DNA from: CAZEIW01 sp964512305
Lineage (GTDB): Bacteria > Pseudomonadota > Gammaproteobacteria > Burkholderiales > Burkholderiaceae_F
Assembly (NCBI GenBank): GCA_964512305.1
Contig: CAZEIW010000001.1
Location: 1 to 37,750 of the forward strand
Length of the DNA stretch: 37,750 nucleotides
Reading direction: 5' to 3'
Position 1 is the stretch's first letter, and every line of letters starts with the position of its first letter. The notes under the pieces are model-generated. The model saw only the letters and a list, made by a program, of their open reading frames with translations, had not been told where the DNA came from and ran no database searches. Below are positions 18,378-27,145 of the stretch, in pieces. The translations under genes and the position numbers were made by a program.

Positions 18378-20621
18378 GTGGCCAGCGCCAAGATGGAACG
18401 CGTCCCGGCGGCCACCGGCAGCCGTTTTGCGCCAGCGAGGGGCGTCCGGGCCGCGCTGCTGGCGGTGTCGGCGCTGGCGCTGCTTGCGCTCTGGCTGCTG
18501 CCGGATCTTGCCGAACTGCGAAGCAGCCGCCAGTTCTTTCCGGTGGCGCTGCACACAATCTTCGAGTGCGCCGCGATCGTCTTTTGCCTGCTCGTATTCG
18601 CCGTCGCCTGGCACGCGTTCCGCCCGCAGCATGCCTCCAATGTCGCCGTCCTGGCCTGCGGCTTTCTTGCCGTCGCCATACTGGACTTCGGACACGCGCT
18701 CTCGTACGAAGGCATGCCGGACTTCGTCACCCCGGCTTCGCCGGACAAGGCCATCGCATTCTGGCTTTGCGCCCGATTCGCGGCGGACCTGACGCTTGTT
18801 TACGTCTGCTTCACGCCGTGGCGGCCTTTTGCCTGGCCGCGCGTCCGGTTCCGGCTGCTGCAGGCGACGCTCCTGGGCGTCGCTTGGATCTTCTATGTCC
18901 TGCTCTCGCACCCGGGCGCGGTTCCGTGGTTCTTCGACCCGGAACGCGGCCTGACGGTGGCGAAGCTTGCCGCGGAATGGATCGGGATCGGCCTGCTGTG
19001 CATCGTCGTCCTGCGCCTGAGGCGTTTGCGGACGGAACGCCTTGGATTCGACGTCGACCGGATGATCATCGCCTGCCAGCTGCTGATCCTTGCATCGATC
19101 TCGCTCAGCCTGTACACGAATCCGCATGACATCTTCATCCTTATCGGACATGCATGCAAGGTCGCGGCCTTCTATGTCGTCTACCGCGCCGTGTTTGTCG
19201 CCAGCGTGCGTCAGCCCTACGAGCAACTGACCGTCGAGATCGCGTTGAAGGAGACGGCGGAACGGAAGGTCATGAGCCTTTCGTACTTCGACTCGCTGAC
19301 CGGCCTGCCGAATGCCGCGCACCTGCGGGAGAAAGTCGAGCAGGCGCTGGCGTCCCGCCGCGGCGGCGAGCGAATCGCACTGATGATCGCGAGCCTCGAC
19401 GGGTTCACGTACATCAATGAAACGTACGGCCACGCATTCGGCGATCGCGTGCTCAAGATGGTGGCCGGCCTGCTGGCACGGCGCGCTGCAAGATTCGGCG
19501 GCGCGTTTCGCCTCGACGGCGACCGGTTCGTGATCCTGGCCGACGATCAGCGCGCCTGCAACGCGATCGGGGAGGGGGCCGAATGGCTGAGAGCCGAGAT
19601 CGCGGAGCCGATGCGCGTCCTCGGCTCGGAGATCGCGATCTCGGCCTCGGTCGGGATATCGATCGCACCCGACGATGCGGGAGACTGCGAGGGCCTGCTG
19701 AAGAACGCGAGCTCCGCGCTGCGGACTGCAAGGGGCTTCTCGGGCGGGTCGTGGCTCGTCTACCAGCCTTCGATGAGCGAAAAGGCGATCGAGCGGGTGA
19801 ACCTGCGATCAGGCCTGCGGCATGCCCTCGAGCGCAACGAGTTCACCCTTCACTACCAGCCCCAGTTCGACCTGCGAGCGCCGGCGTTGATCGGCGCCGA
19901 GGCCCTTTTGCGCTGGACTCACCCCGACGATGGGCTGGTGTCTCCCGCCCGGTTCATCCCCGAAGCCGAAGAGAGCGGGCTGATCGTCCCGTTGGGAAAC
20001 TGGGTCTTGAAGGAAGCGTGCCGTCAGGCCATGAAGTGGCGGCGCGAGGGGTTCGAGCTTCCTGCGGTGGCGGTCAATATCTCAGCCCGTCAGTTCGAGA
20101 TGTCGAACGTGGAGGACGCCGTGCGCGAGGCTCTATACGAATCGCAACTTCCCGCGCATGCGCTCGAGCTCGAGGTCACCGAATCCACTTTCATACGGGA
20201 CACCGAATCCATCCTCGATACGCTGCAGCGCCTCAGGGCGGTCGGCGTGCGGGTCTCGATCGACGATTTCGGCACCGGATACTCCTGTCTCGCCTACCTT
20301 CACGTGCTCCCGATCGACAAGATCAAGATCGATCAGTCTTTCGTCCGGAGCCTGCGGCGCAACGCGGGCAGCGAGGCCGTCGTGTCCACGATCATCCAGC
20401 TCGCCCGCTCCCTGAACATGGGAACCGTGGCGGAAGGCGTCGAGGACGAGGCAAGTGCGGCGATCCTGCTGAGGCTCGGTTGCAGGCAGGCGCAGGGCCA
20501 CCTGTACGGAAAACCGATGCCCGCCGATGAAATGACGGCGTTCCTGACGAAGCATGCCCACGGCGACGGCCTTCCTGGGCCGGGCGTTTCGCTTCGCCCG
20601 CAACTTGTCGGATCCGGCTGA
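18378..20621 (+). CDS. MASE3-GGDEF-EAL protein, probable cyclic-di-GMP phosphodiesterase
   Basis: This is a 747-residue inner-membrane protein. The N-terminal MASE3-type sensor (about 25-278, around seven membrane helices) shows the family pattern LHTIFECAAIVF and GFLAVAILDFGHALSYEGMP. A GGDEF domain follows (300-460), but its active site reads LDGDRF (379-384) instead of GGDEF/GGEEF, so cyclase activity is unlikely. It may bind GTP and regulate. The EAL domain (470-720) is intact, with E508-A509-L510, the DDFGTGYS loop (629-636) and KIDQSF, so it should hydrolyse cyclic-di-GMP. The start is a GTG, 6 bases after a GAGG that overlaps the cheW stop; the ATG at 18393 is an alternative. Close coupling to cheW links cyclic-di-GMP turnover with chemosensing. 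Confidence 0.92.
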   Translation: MASAKMERVPAATGSRFAPARGVRAALLAVSALALLALWLLPDLAELRSSRQFFPVALHTIFECAAIVFCLLVFAVAWHAFRPQHASNVAVLACGFLAVAILDFGHALSYEGMPDFVTPASPDKAIAFWLCARFAADLTLVYVCFTPWRPFAWPRVRFRLLQATLLGVAWIFYVLLSHPGAVPWFFDPERGLTVAKLAAEWIGIGLLCIVVLRLRRLRTERLGFDVDRMIIACQLLILASISLSLYTNPHDIFILIGHACKVAAFYVVYRAVFVASVRQPYEQLTVEIALKETAERKVMSLSYFDSLTGLPNAAHLREKVEQALASRRGGERIALMIASLDGFTYINETYGHAFGDRVLKMVAGLLARRAARFGGAFRLDGDRFVILADDQRACNAIGEGAEWLRAEIAEPMRVLGSEIAISASVGISIAPDDAGDCEGLLKNASSALRTARGFSGGSWLVYQPSMSEKAIERVNLRSGLRHALERNEFTLHYQPQFDLRAPALIGAEALLRWTHPDDGLVSPARFIPEAEESGLIVPLGNWVLKEACRQAMKWRREGFELPAVAVNISARQFEMSNVEDAVREALYESQLPAHALELEVTESTFIRDTESILDTLQRLRAVGVRVSIDDFGTGYSCLAYLHVLPIDKIKIDQSFVRSLRRNAGSEAVVSTIIQLARSLNMGTVAEGVEDEASAAILLRLGCRQAQGHLYGKPMPADEMTAFLTKHAHGDGLPGPGVSLRPQLVGSG

Positions 20622-20802
20622 GGGCCGAAAGCCGCGCCCCGGCGTGCGAAGTGCTACCACGCCACCGACATGGATCACCAGCTTCGCCCTTGCGCCACCG
20701 GTTGGAGGGATCACGCGAGACCCTTGTCCACGACCCCGGCGTAACATCGGCGCGCGGCGTACTTTCCCGGAAGCGGAATCGCCGCACGCGGCGGGAGGAG
20801 CC

Positions 20803-21480
20803 ATGTTCGCAGGACATGTGGGCGTCGCGCTGGCGATCGGACGTGCCGAGAGGCGTGTGAACGTCGGCGTCTTCGTCGCCGCGGCGCTCCTGCTGGATCT
20901 CGTGCTGTGGGCGTTCGTCCTGCTCGGCTGGGAATCCGTCGCGATTCCGGCCGACTTCGCCGCCACCCATCAGGCGGAGTTCGTCTTCCCATACTCGCAC
21001 GGACTCGCGGCGAGCCTCGCGTGGTCCATCGCAGCGGGAGCCGCGGCGCTCTTCCTGTATGCGCGGCTCCAAACGGCGAGGTGGCGGGCGGCGGCCCTCC
21101 TTGCCGCCGCGGTCTTCTCGCATTGGCTGCTCGATGCGCTGGTTCACCGGCCGGAGCTGCCGCTGCTGGGAACCGGGTCGCCCGCCGTCGGTCTCGGCCT
21201 TTGGAACAGCCTGGGCGTCGCGCTCGCCGTCGAGGCGCTTCTCGTCATTGCAGGACTGTGGGCCTTCCTCGTTCAGGGCGGCTTGTCCCGCGCGCGCGCG
21301 ATCGCACTCGCCTCGCTCGCGGTCGCGATCCTCGCGTTCACGATCGCCGGCATGACGATCGCGCCCGCCCCGCCGACCGCCGGCGCCATGGCCAGCAGTT
21401 CCCTGATCACGCTGATCGTGATCTGCGTGCTGTGCGGTTGGCTGGGCAGGCCGCCGCGCGATTCTCCGAAAGGATCCTGA
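20803..21480 (+). CDS. YdjM/DUF457-like membrane protein
   Basis: This is a 225-residue integral membrane protein with about five to six hydrophobic helices. N-terminal GHVGVALAIG, an acidic residue in LLLDLVLW, SHGLAASLAW and SHWLLDALVHRPELPL match the His/Asp pattern of the YdjM/DUF457 family, whose members are described as membrane-bound metal-dependent hydrolases; their substrate is unknown. GGAGG stands 4 bases before the ATG at 20803. A longer open frame from 20554 would overlap the previous gene and add a non-membrane stretch, so it is rejected. The 180 bp upstream hold nothing that I can name. Confidence 0.7.
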   Translation: MFAGHVGVALAIGRAERRVNVGVFVAAALLLDLVLWAFVLLGWESVAIPADFAATHQAEFVFPYSHGLAASLAWSIAAGAAALFLYARLQTARWRAAALLAAAVFSHWLLDALVHRPELPLLGTGSPAVGLGLWNSLGVALAVEALLVIAGLWAFLVQGGLSRARAIALASLAVAILAFTIAGMTIAPAPPTAGAMASSSLITLIVICVLCGWLGRPPRDSPKGS

Positions 21481-21587
21481 GCCAGGAAGCACGCGCCGGC
21501 TCCCGAAGCGGCCGGCGCGTTTCGGGCTCATCCGGGAACCTGATTTCGCTCGGGCCACGATGCATGGCAACATCGCATCGAGAGGCC

Positions 21588-22145
21588 ATGCGTACCGGAT
21601 TTGCGGTCCTTCTTGCATTTCTCCTGAGCGGCGCTCATGCGCAGCTGCGCGCCGATGCCTGCCGGGCGTTGATCCCGAGGTCGCTTTCCAACGCCGTGGC
21701 GCACGCGTTCCCGGGCTATCGGACGCCGCTGGAGTTCGACAACGCGCCTGAGGACACGAAGGCGAACGTGGCGCAGGGCGGGACCGGCTGCCTGGGGGTC
21801 GCGACCGCGGACTTCACCGGCGAGGGCATGAAGGACTATGTGCTCGGACTGGCGTCCTTCAAGGGAAGCAAGGGACTCGCCGTAATCGCGTTCCCGAGAA
21901 GGGGCGGCTGGGATTTCCACCGGATCACGAGCGGGGTGGAGGACGCCAGATACAGGCAGTACGTCGGCGTGGCGGCGCCTGGGCCGTATCGGCGCACGCA
22001 GGCCGTCACCGCGCCCTTGGGACCGGACGAGAAGCCGTCGATCGACTGCCCGCACTCGGCGGCGGTCGCCGGCACGGTCGAAGGCGCGAAAATCGTCTAC
22101 TGCTACGACCGGGGGCGGTGGTCGTACGTCCGCGTTTCCGACTGA
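21588..22145 (+). CDS. Hypothetical secreted protein
   Basis: This is a 185-residue protein that I do not recognise. It has a clear Sec signal peptide (MRTGFAVLLAFLLSGAHA, probably cut before Gln19). The mature part has four cysteines (25, 68, 154, 172), which could form two disulphides. The segment ATADFTGEGMKDYVLGLAS (72-90) resembles one FG-GAP/VCBS strand-loop, as seen in proteins that report stored or measured values, but a single copy is weak evidence. The start at 21588 (GAGAGG upstream) is chosen; an in-frame ATG at 21564 would add MATSHREA. It stands alone between the membrane protein and the carboxylase genes. Confidence 0.7.
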   Translation: MRTGFAVLLAFLLSGAHAQLRADACRALIPRSLSNAVAHAFPGYRTPLEFDNAPEDTKANVAQGGTGCLGVATADFTGEGMKDYVLGLASFKGSKGLAVIAFPRRGGWDFHRITSGVEDARYRQYVGVAAPGPYRRTQAVTAPLGPDEKPSIDCPHSAAVAGTVEGAKIVYCYDRGRWSYVRVSD

Positions 22146-22307
22146 TTCCCGACGTGGCTCGCACCGGCCGCGCCGCGCATCGGCTGGCGGCCCTCGTGCC
22201 TTTTCTTGCATAACGCAGCGCCCGGATCAAGAATGGGCGTCGCCGCGTCCGCCCCTGCGCGCCGGCCGGCCCGCGTGCTAAAAGGCAAATCCGAGGGAAC
22301 CCCGAGC

Positions 22308-23930
22308 TTGCGCTTCGAATCCAGAGTCTCGACCGGCAGCGACGACTACGCGCGCAATCGCGACGGCATGCTTGCGCTGCTCGCGCGGGTCCGCGGCATC
22401 GAGCAGCGCGTGCGCGATGCCTCCGCGGCGTCGCGCGATCGCTTTGAGCGGCGCGGACAGCTGCTACCGCGCGAGCGGCTCGCGCTGCTGCTCGACCCCG
22501 GCGCGCCGTCGCTCGAACTGGCCACGCTCGCCGGCTACTGCCTCGACACGCCCGACCCGGACCGCAGCGTCCCGGGAGGCGGCGTGGTTGCGTTGATCGG
22601 CTTCGTGGCCGGGATCCGCTGCCTGGTCTGCGCCTCGGACTCCGGCATCGACGCTGGCGCGCTGCAGCCGATGGGCCTGGACAAGATGCTGCGCGCGCAG
22701 GAACTCGCGCTGGAAAACAAGCTTCCCTTCGTTCAGCTTGTCGAGAGCGCCGGCGCGAACCTGATGGCGTACCGCGTCGAGGACTTCGTCCGCGGCGGCG
22801 GCTTCTTTCGCAACCTCGCGTTGATGTCGGCAGCCGGGCTGCCGGTGGTCACGGTCACGCACGGGAGCTCGACCGCGGGCGGCGCGTACCAGACGGGCCT
22901 TTCGGACTACATCGTCATGGTGCGCGGGCGCACGCGCGCCTTCCTGGCAGGCCCGCCGCTGCTGCTCGCGGCGACCGGTGAAATCGCGACGGAGGAGGAG
23001 CTCGGCGGCGCGCTGATGCATACCGGCGTGTCGGGTCTGGGCGACTACCTGGCCGAGGACGACCGCGAGGCGCTGGCGATCGCGCGCCGCATCATGGGCG
23101 GCATCGAGTGGGACGGGTGCTGCACCCCGGCGGGCTCCGCGCGGTCATGCAAGCCGCCGCGGTACGACGCGGAGGAGCTGCTCGGAATCATGCCGATGGA
23201 CTACAAGCAACCGGTCGACATGCGCGAGGTCGTCGCCCGCATCGTCGACGACTCCGACATCTTCGAGTTCGGCGAGCGCTACGGCGGCGCGACCGTGTGC
23301 GTGAACGTGCACATCGACGGCTGGCCGGTGGGCATGCTCACGAACAACGGGCCGATCGACCCCGCCGGCGCCAACAAGGCCACGCACTTCATCCAGGCCT
23401 GCTGCCAGGCGCGCACGCCGATCGTCTACTTGAACAACACGACCGGCTACATCGTCGGCCGCGCGTATGAAGAAGCCGGGATGATCAAGCACGGCTCGAA
23501 GATGATCCAGGCCGTGACCAATGCGACCGTGCCGCAGATCACCTTCTACTGCGGCGCTTCGTTCGGCGCCGGCAACTACGGGATGTGCGGCAGGGGCTTC
23601 AAGCCGCGCTTCTGCTTTTCGTGGCCGAACGCGAAGACCGCAGTGATGGGCGGCGAGCAGGCCGCCCGGACGATGGCGATGGTGCAGGCCGCCGCGGCCG
23701 AGCGAAAGGGCGTGCCCCTGGATGCCGCCCGGCTCGACGCGCTGCAGGCGAAGATCATCGGCGAATTCGATCGCCAGATGAGCGTGTTCGCGACCAGCGC
23801 GCGCCTGCTCGACGACGGCGTCATCGACCCGCGCCGGACGCGCGCCGTGCTGTCCGAGGTGCTGTCGATCTGCCGCGATGCCGAGCGGCGCCGCCCGCAG
23901 CCGATGCAGTTCGGGGTGGCGCGTCCGTGA
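22308..23930 (+). CDS. Acyl-CoA carboxylase, carboxyltransferase (beta) subunit
   Basis: The carboxyltransferase half of a biotin-dependent acyl-CoA carboxylase: it moves CO2 from carboxybiotin to an acyl-CoA. It shows the ESAGANLMAY region, STAGGAYQTGLSDY, the GPPLLLAATGE oxyanion loop and the C-half NNTTGYIVGRAYEEAG and CGASFGAGNYGMCGRGF motifs. The short RGGGFF segment and AGGAYQ-GLSDY look more like geranyl-CoA-type (AtuC) than methylcrotonyl-CoA subunits, a judgement by eye. A TTG at 22308, 9 bases after GAGGGA, gives 540 residues and the family-like N-terminus RFESRVSTGSDDYARNR. Upstream in-frame starts (TTG 22206, ATG 22233, GTG 22275) add non-conserved sequence. The biotin carboxylase gene follows after 34 bp. 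Confidence 0.88.
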   Translation: MRFESRVSTGSDDYARNRDGMLALLARVRGIEQRVRDASAASRDRFERRGQLLPRERLALLLDPGAPSLELATLAGYCLDTPDPDRSVPGGGVVALIGFVAGIRCLVCASDSGIDAGALQPMGLDKMLRAQELALENKLPFVQLVESAGANLMAYRVEDFVRGGGFFRNLALMSAAGLPVVTVTHGSSTAGGAYQTGLSDYIVMVRGRTRAFLAGPPLLLAATGEIATEEELGGALMHTGVSGLGDYLAEDDREALAIARRIMGGIEWDGCCTPAGSARSCKPPRYDAEELLGIMPMDYKQPVDMREVVARIVDDSDIFEFGERYGGATVCVNVHIDGWPVGMLTNNGPIDPAGANKATHFIQACCQARTPIVYLNNTTGYIVGRAYEEAGMIKHGSKMIQAVTNATVPQITFYCGASFGAGNYGMCGRGFKPRFCFSWPNAKTAVMGGEQAARTMAMVQAAAAERKGVPLDAARLDALQAKIIGEFDRQMSVFATSARLLDDGVIDPRRTRAVLSEVLSICRDAERRRPQPMQFGVARP

Positions 23931-23964
23931 GATCGCCTTCGTCGGCGCTGACCGCGACCGCCTG

Positions 23965-25905
23965 ATGCCCGGCCCGACCCCGTTCGGCAAGCTCCTGATC
24001 GCCAACCGCGGCGAGATCGCGCTGCGCATCCTGCGCACAGCGCGGGCGATGGGATTCGAGACGGTCGCCGTGTACTCGACGGCCGACGCCGGCGCGCCGC
24101 ACGTGCGGGCCGCCGACGAGTCGGTCTGCATCGGCGCGCCAGCGCCCGCAGAGTCGTACCTGAACATCGGCCGCATCGTCGAGGCGGCTCGCGCCACGGG
24201 TGCTGGCGCGATCCACCCCGGCTACGGCTTCCTGGCCGAGCGGGCGGACTTCGCGCAAGCCTGCGCCGATGCCGGACTGGTGTTCGTCGGGCCCTCCGCG
24301 GCGGCGATCCGCGCGATCGGCGACAAGGCCGGCGCGAAGACGCTGATGGCCGCGGCCGGCGTCCCTTGCCTGCCGGGCTACCAGGGCGAGGATCAGGACG
24401 ACGCGCGCCTGCGCGCCGAGGCCGGTCGCCTCGGCTACCCGCTGATGATCAAGGCCGCGGCGGGAGGCGGCGGCCGCGGAATGCGCCTGGTACGCCGGGC
24501 CGAAGACTTCGCGCCCCTGCTCGCGGGCGCACGCTCGGAGTCGCTGGCCGCCTTCGGCGATGCGCGGCTGCTGCTCGAGCGCGCGCTGGCGAAGCCGCGC
24601 CATGTCGAAGTCCAGATCTTCGCCGACCGCTACGGCCACGCGATCCATTTGGGTGAGCGCGACTGCTCCGTGCAGCGCCGGCACCAGAAGCTGATCGAGG
24701 AATCGCCGTCGCCGGCGGTCGGCGCCGACCTGCGCTACCGCATCGGCGCGGCCGCCGTCGATGCGGTCAGGGCGGCCGGCTACGAGGGCGCGGGCACGGT
24801 CGAATTCCTGCTCGACGGCGACGGTGCGCACTACTTCATCGAGATGAACGCCCGCTTGCAGGTCGAGCATCCGGTCACCGAGGCGGTCACCGGGCTGGAC
24901 CTGGTCGAGTGGCAGCTTCGGATCGCCGGCGGCGAACGCCTGACGATCAGCCAGCCGCAGGTCCGGATCGACGGGCACGCGATCGAGGTGCGGCTGTGCG
25001 CCGAGAACGCGCGGCGGGATTTCGCGCCGCAGAGCGGCCGTCTCGGCGTGTGGCGCGCATCGCCGCTGCTGCGCGTCGAGCATGGCCTCGAAAGCGGCGC
25101 CGCGATCGCACCGCACTACGACTCGATGCTCGCCAAGCTGGTTGCGCACGGCCGCGACCGCGAAGAGGCGCGGCGCCGGCTGCGGCGCGGATTGGCCGAT
25201 ACGGTCGCGCTGGGGATCACCACCAACCAGGCGTTTCTCGCCGCGTGCCTCGGGCACCCTTCGTTCGCAGCGGGCGAGGCGACGACGGCATTCATCGCGG
25301 CCAATCGGGACGAGCTGCTGGCTCAACAGGACGCGGGCATCGGCGAAGCGCTGGCCGTTGCCGCGGCGCTGCTCTATCCACCGGGGCGCGAGCCCGGCGT
25401 CGGGCCGCTCTCGATCCCGGTGCGGCTGCGAATCCAGGATTCCGTTGCAGGCGCCGCCGTCACGCACGAGGGCAGCGGTGCCTGCCGCGTGCGCGCGGAA
25501 GGCGGTGACTTCGAGCTTCGCCTGCTGGAGGTCGGCGCGCACGATGCCTTTCTCGTCTGCAATGGCGTCGGGCGCACGGCCGTCTTCCACCGCGAGGGCG
25601 CGACGCTGGATCTCCACTACCGGGGCCGGCCGTGGCGGATCGAGGATGTGACGCGCGAGGCGGCGCTTCGGCCGTCATCGACGGCCGCAGACGGTTCACT
25701 TCGCGCTTCGATGAACGGGCGCGTCGTGCGGGTGTCGGCGGCAGTCGGCGATGCCGTCGATGCGGGGCAGCCGATCCTCACGCTGGAGGCGATGAAGATG
25801 GAGCACGTCCACGCCGCGCCGCTCGCCGGCCGCGTCAAGGCGATCCACGTCCGCGTCGGTGATCAGGTCGCAGCCGACCGTGTAGTGGCCGTGGTCGAAC
25901 CATAG
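23965..25905 (+). CDS. Acyl-CoA carboxylase, biotin carboxylase/biotin carrier (alpha) subunit
   Basis: This is a 646-residue alpha subunit that carboxylates its own biotin with ATP and bicarbonate. It has an N-terminal biotin carboxylase (LLIANRGEIALRILRTA at 10-26, IHPGYGFLAE, ATP-grasp AAAGGGGRGMR, EMNARLQVEHPVTE). A middle linking domain and a C-terminal biotinyl domain follow, with the EAMKM motif, biotinylated Lys611. It lies 34 bp after the carboxyltransferase gene, and together they form a complete alpha/beta carboxylase. Length fits the geranyl-, methylcrotonyl- and similar acyl-CoA carboxylases. The ATG at 23965 has a weak ribosome-binding site, and translation may be coupled to the gene before. 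The open frame to 23878 overlaps that gene and is rejected. Confidence 0.93.
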   Translation: MPGPTPFGKLLIANRGEIALRILRTARAMGFETVAVYSTADAGAPHVRAADESVCIGAPAPAESYLNIGRIVEAARATGAGAIHPGYGFLAERADFAQACADAGLVFVGPSAAAIRAIGDKAGAKTLMAAAGVPCLPGYQGEDQDDARLRAEAGRLGYPLMIKAAAGGGGRGMRLVRRAEDFAPLLAGARSESLAAFGDARLLLERALAKPRHVEVQIFADRYGHAIHLGERDCSVQRRHQKLIEESPSPAVGADLRYRIGAAAVDAVRAAGYEGAGTVEFLLDGDGAHYFIEMNARLQVEHPVTEAVTGLDLVEWQLRIAGGERLTISQPQVRIDGHAIEVRLCAENARRDFAPQSGRLGVWRASPLLRVEHGLESGAAIAPHYDSMLAKLVAHGRDREEARRRLRRGLADTVALGITTNQAFLAACLGHPSFAAGEATTAFIAANRDELLAQQDAGIGEALAVAAALLYPPGREPGVGPLSIPVRLRIQDSVAGAAVTHEGSGACRVRAEGGDFELRLLEVGAHDAFLVCNGVGRTAVFHREGATLDLHYRGRPWRIEDVTREAALRPSSTAADGSLRASMNGRVVRVSAAVGDAVDAGQPILTLEAMKMEHVHAAPLAGRVKAIHVRVGDQVAADRVVAVVEP

Positions 25906-25910
25906 GCCTT

Positions 25911-25935
25911 TCCCTCCCGCAAGCGGGAGAGGGGG
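25911..25935. repeat. REP-like palindromic element, copy 2 (short)
   Basis: CTCCCGC (25914-25920), AA, GCGGGAG (25923-25929), then AGGGGG. It matches the core of the palindromes at 1166 and 34438 but has a shorter left arm. It sits in the 50-bp gap between the biotin carboxylase and acyl-CoA dehydrogenase genes, inside an apparent operon. Confidence 0.6.
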
Positions 25936-25955
25936 TAAAGACAGGGAGGTAGTGA

Positions 25956-27104
25956 ATGGAACTCACCGGCGAACACGAACAGCTGCGGCGCACGGTCAAA
26001 CGCTGGATCGACACCGAAGTCAACCCCCATGTGGACGAATGGGAGCGGGCCGAGATCTTTCCTGCGCACGATGTGTTCCGCCGGATGGGCGAGCTCGGCC
26101 TGCTCGGCCTGACCAAGCCCGAGGCATACGGCGGCCTCGGCCTGGACTATTCGTTCGGCGCCGTGCTGGCCGAGGCGCTCGCAGACATCAATTGCGGGGG
26201 CGTTCCGATGGCGATCGGCGTACACACCGACATGTGCACGCCGGCGCTGGCGCAGCGCGGCAGCGACGAGCTGCGGCGCGAGTTCCTGGCGCCCGCGATC
26301 CGCGGCGAATACGTGGGCTGCCTGGGCGTTTCCGAGGCCGGCAGCGGCTCCGATGTCGCCTCGATCCGGACCACGGCGCGCAAGGACGGCGCCGACTACG
26401 TGATCAACGGCGGCAAGATGTGGACCACCAGCGGCACGCAGGCCGATTTCTGCTGTCTTCTCGCCAACACTTCGGAAGGTCCCCCGCACCGGAACAAGTC
26501 GTTGATCGTCGTGCCCATGAAGACGCGCGGCGTGCAGGTCGCGCGCAAGATCCGCAAGATCGGGATGGATTCGTCGGACACGGCGCAACTGTTCTTCGAC
26601 GACGTCCGCGTGCCGCAGCGCTACCGGATCGGCGACGAGGGGATGGGTTTCGTCTACCAGATGGAGCAGTTCCAGCTCGAGCGGCTCTGGGCCTCGCTGA
26701 ACGGCTGCGAGACCGCGCAGCGCGCGATCGACCTGACGATCGAGTACACCCGCGAGCGCAAGGCGTTCGGGCGGTCGATTCTCGACAACCAGTGGGTGCA
26801 CTACCGGCTCGCCGAGATGCAGACCGAGGTCGAGGCTTTGCGGGCGCTGAACTGGAAGGCGGTCGAACGCGTCGTTCGCGGCGAGGATGCGACCCGGCTC
26901 GCGACCATGGCCAAGCTGAAGGCGGGCCGCCTGATGCGAAGCGTCGCCGACGGCTGCCTGCAGTTCTGGGGCGGCATGGGTTACGCGGACGAAAGCACGA
27001 TCTCGCGGATCTACCGCGACTCGCGGCTGGCTTCGATCGGCGGCGGCTCGGACGAGGTGATGCTGCAGATCCTGTGCAAACTGATGGACACGTTCCCCGG
27101 CTGA
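25956..27104 (+). CDS. Acyl-CoA dehydrogenase, branched-chain type
   Basis: This is a 382-residue FAD-dependent enzyme that forms an alpha,beta-double bond in an acyl-CoA. It shows LGVSEAGSGSDVASIRTTA (123-141) and MWTTSGTQAD, both FAD/substrate signatures, and RERKAFGRSI (266-275). The usual catalytic Glu position near the C-terminus (YEGT in medium-chain enzymes) is Gly363 (IGGGSDE). A Glu at 242 in QLERL matches the isovaleryl-CoA dehydrogenase position, so a branched substrate is likely. The citronellyl-CoA enzyme AtuD is a plausible relative. GGGAGG with about 6-base spacing fixes the ATG. It is in the cluster with the carboxylase and the BKACE gene 41 bp downstream. Confidence 0.93.
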   Translation: MELTGEHEQLRRTVKRWIDTEVNPHVDEWERAEIFPAHDVFRRMGELGLLGLTKPEAYGGLGLDYSFGAVLAEALADINCGGVPMAIGVHTDMCTPALAQRGSDELRREFLAPAIRGEYVGCLGVSEAGSGSDVASIRTTARKDGADYVINGGKMWTTSGTQADFCCLLANTSEGPPHRNKSLIVVPMKTRGVQVARKIRKIGMDSSDTAQLFFDDVRVPQRYRIGDEGMGFVYQMEQFQLERLWASLNGCETAQRAIDLTIEYTRERKAFGRSILDNQWVHYRLAEMQTEVEALRALNWKAVERVVRGEDATRLATMAKLKAGRLMRSVADGCLQFWGGMGYADESTISRIYRDSRLASIGGGSDEVMLQILCKLMDTFPG

Positions 27105-27145
27105 CAGGGGATCGTGCCGGCCGTCACCCCCTGGAGCGAACCGCG

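Noticed and set aside
15946..18558. Minus-strand open frame of about 870 codons opposite the chemoreceptor and cheW genes
   Set aside because: The plus strand carries unmistakable MCP and CheW domains; the antisense product is His/Asp/Arg-rich with no recognisable fold.
23821..25617. Minus-strand open frame of about 598 codons opposite the biotin carboxylase gene
   Set aside because: Antisense shadow of a complete, conserved gene; no motif seen.
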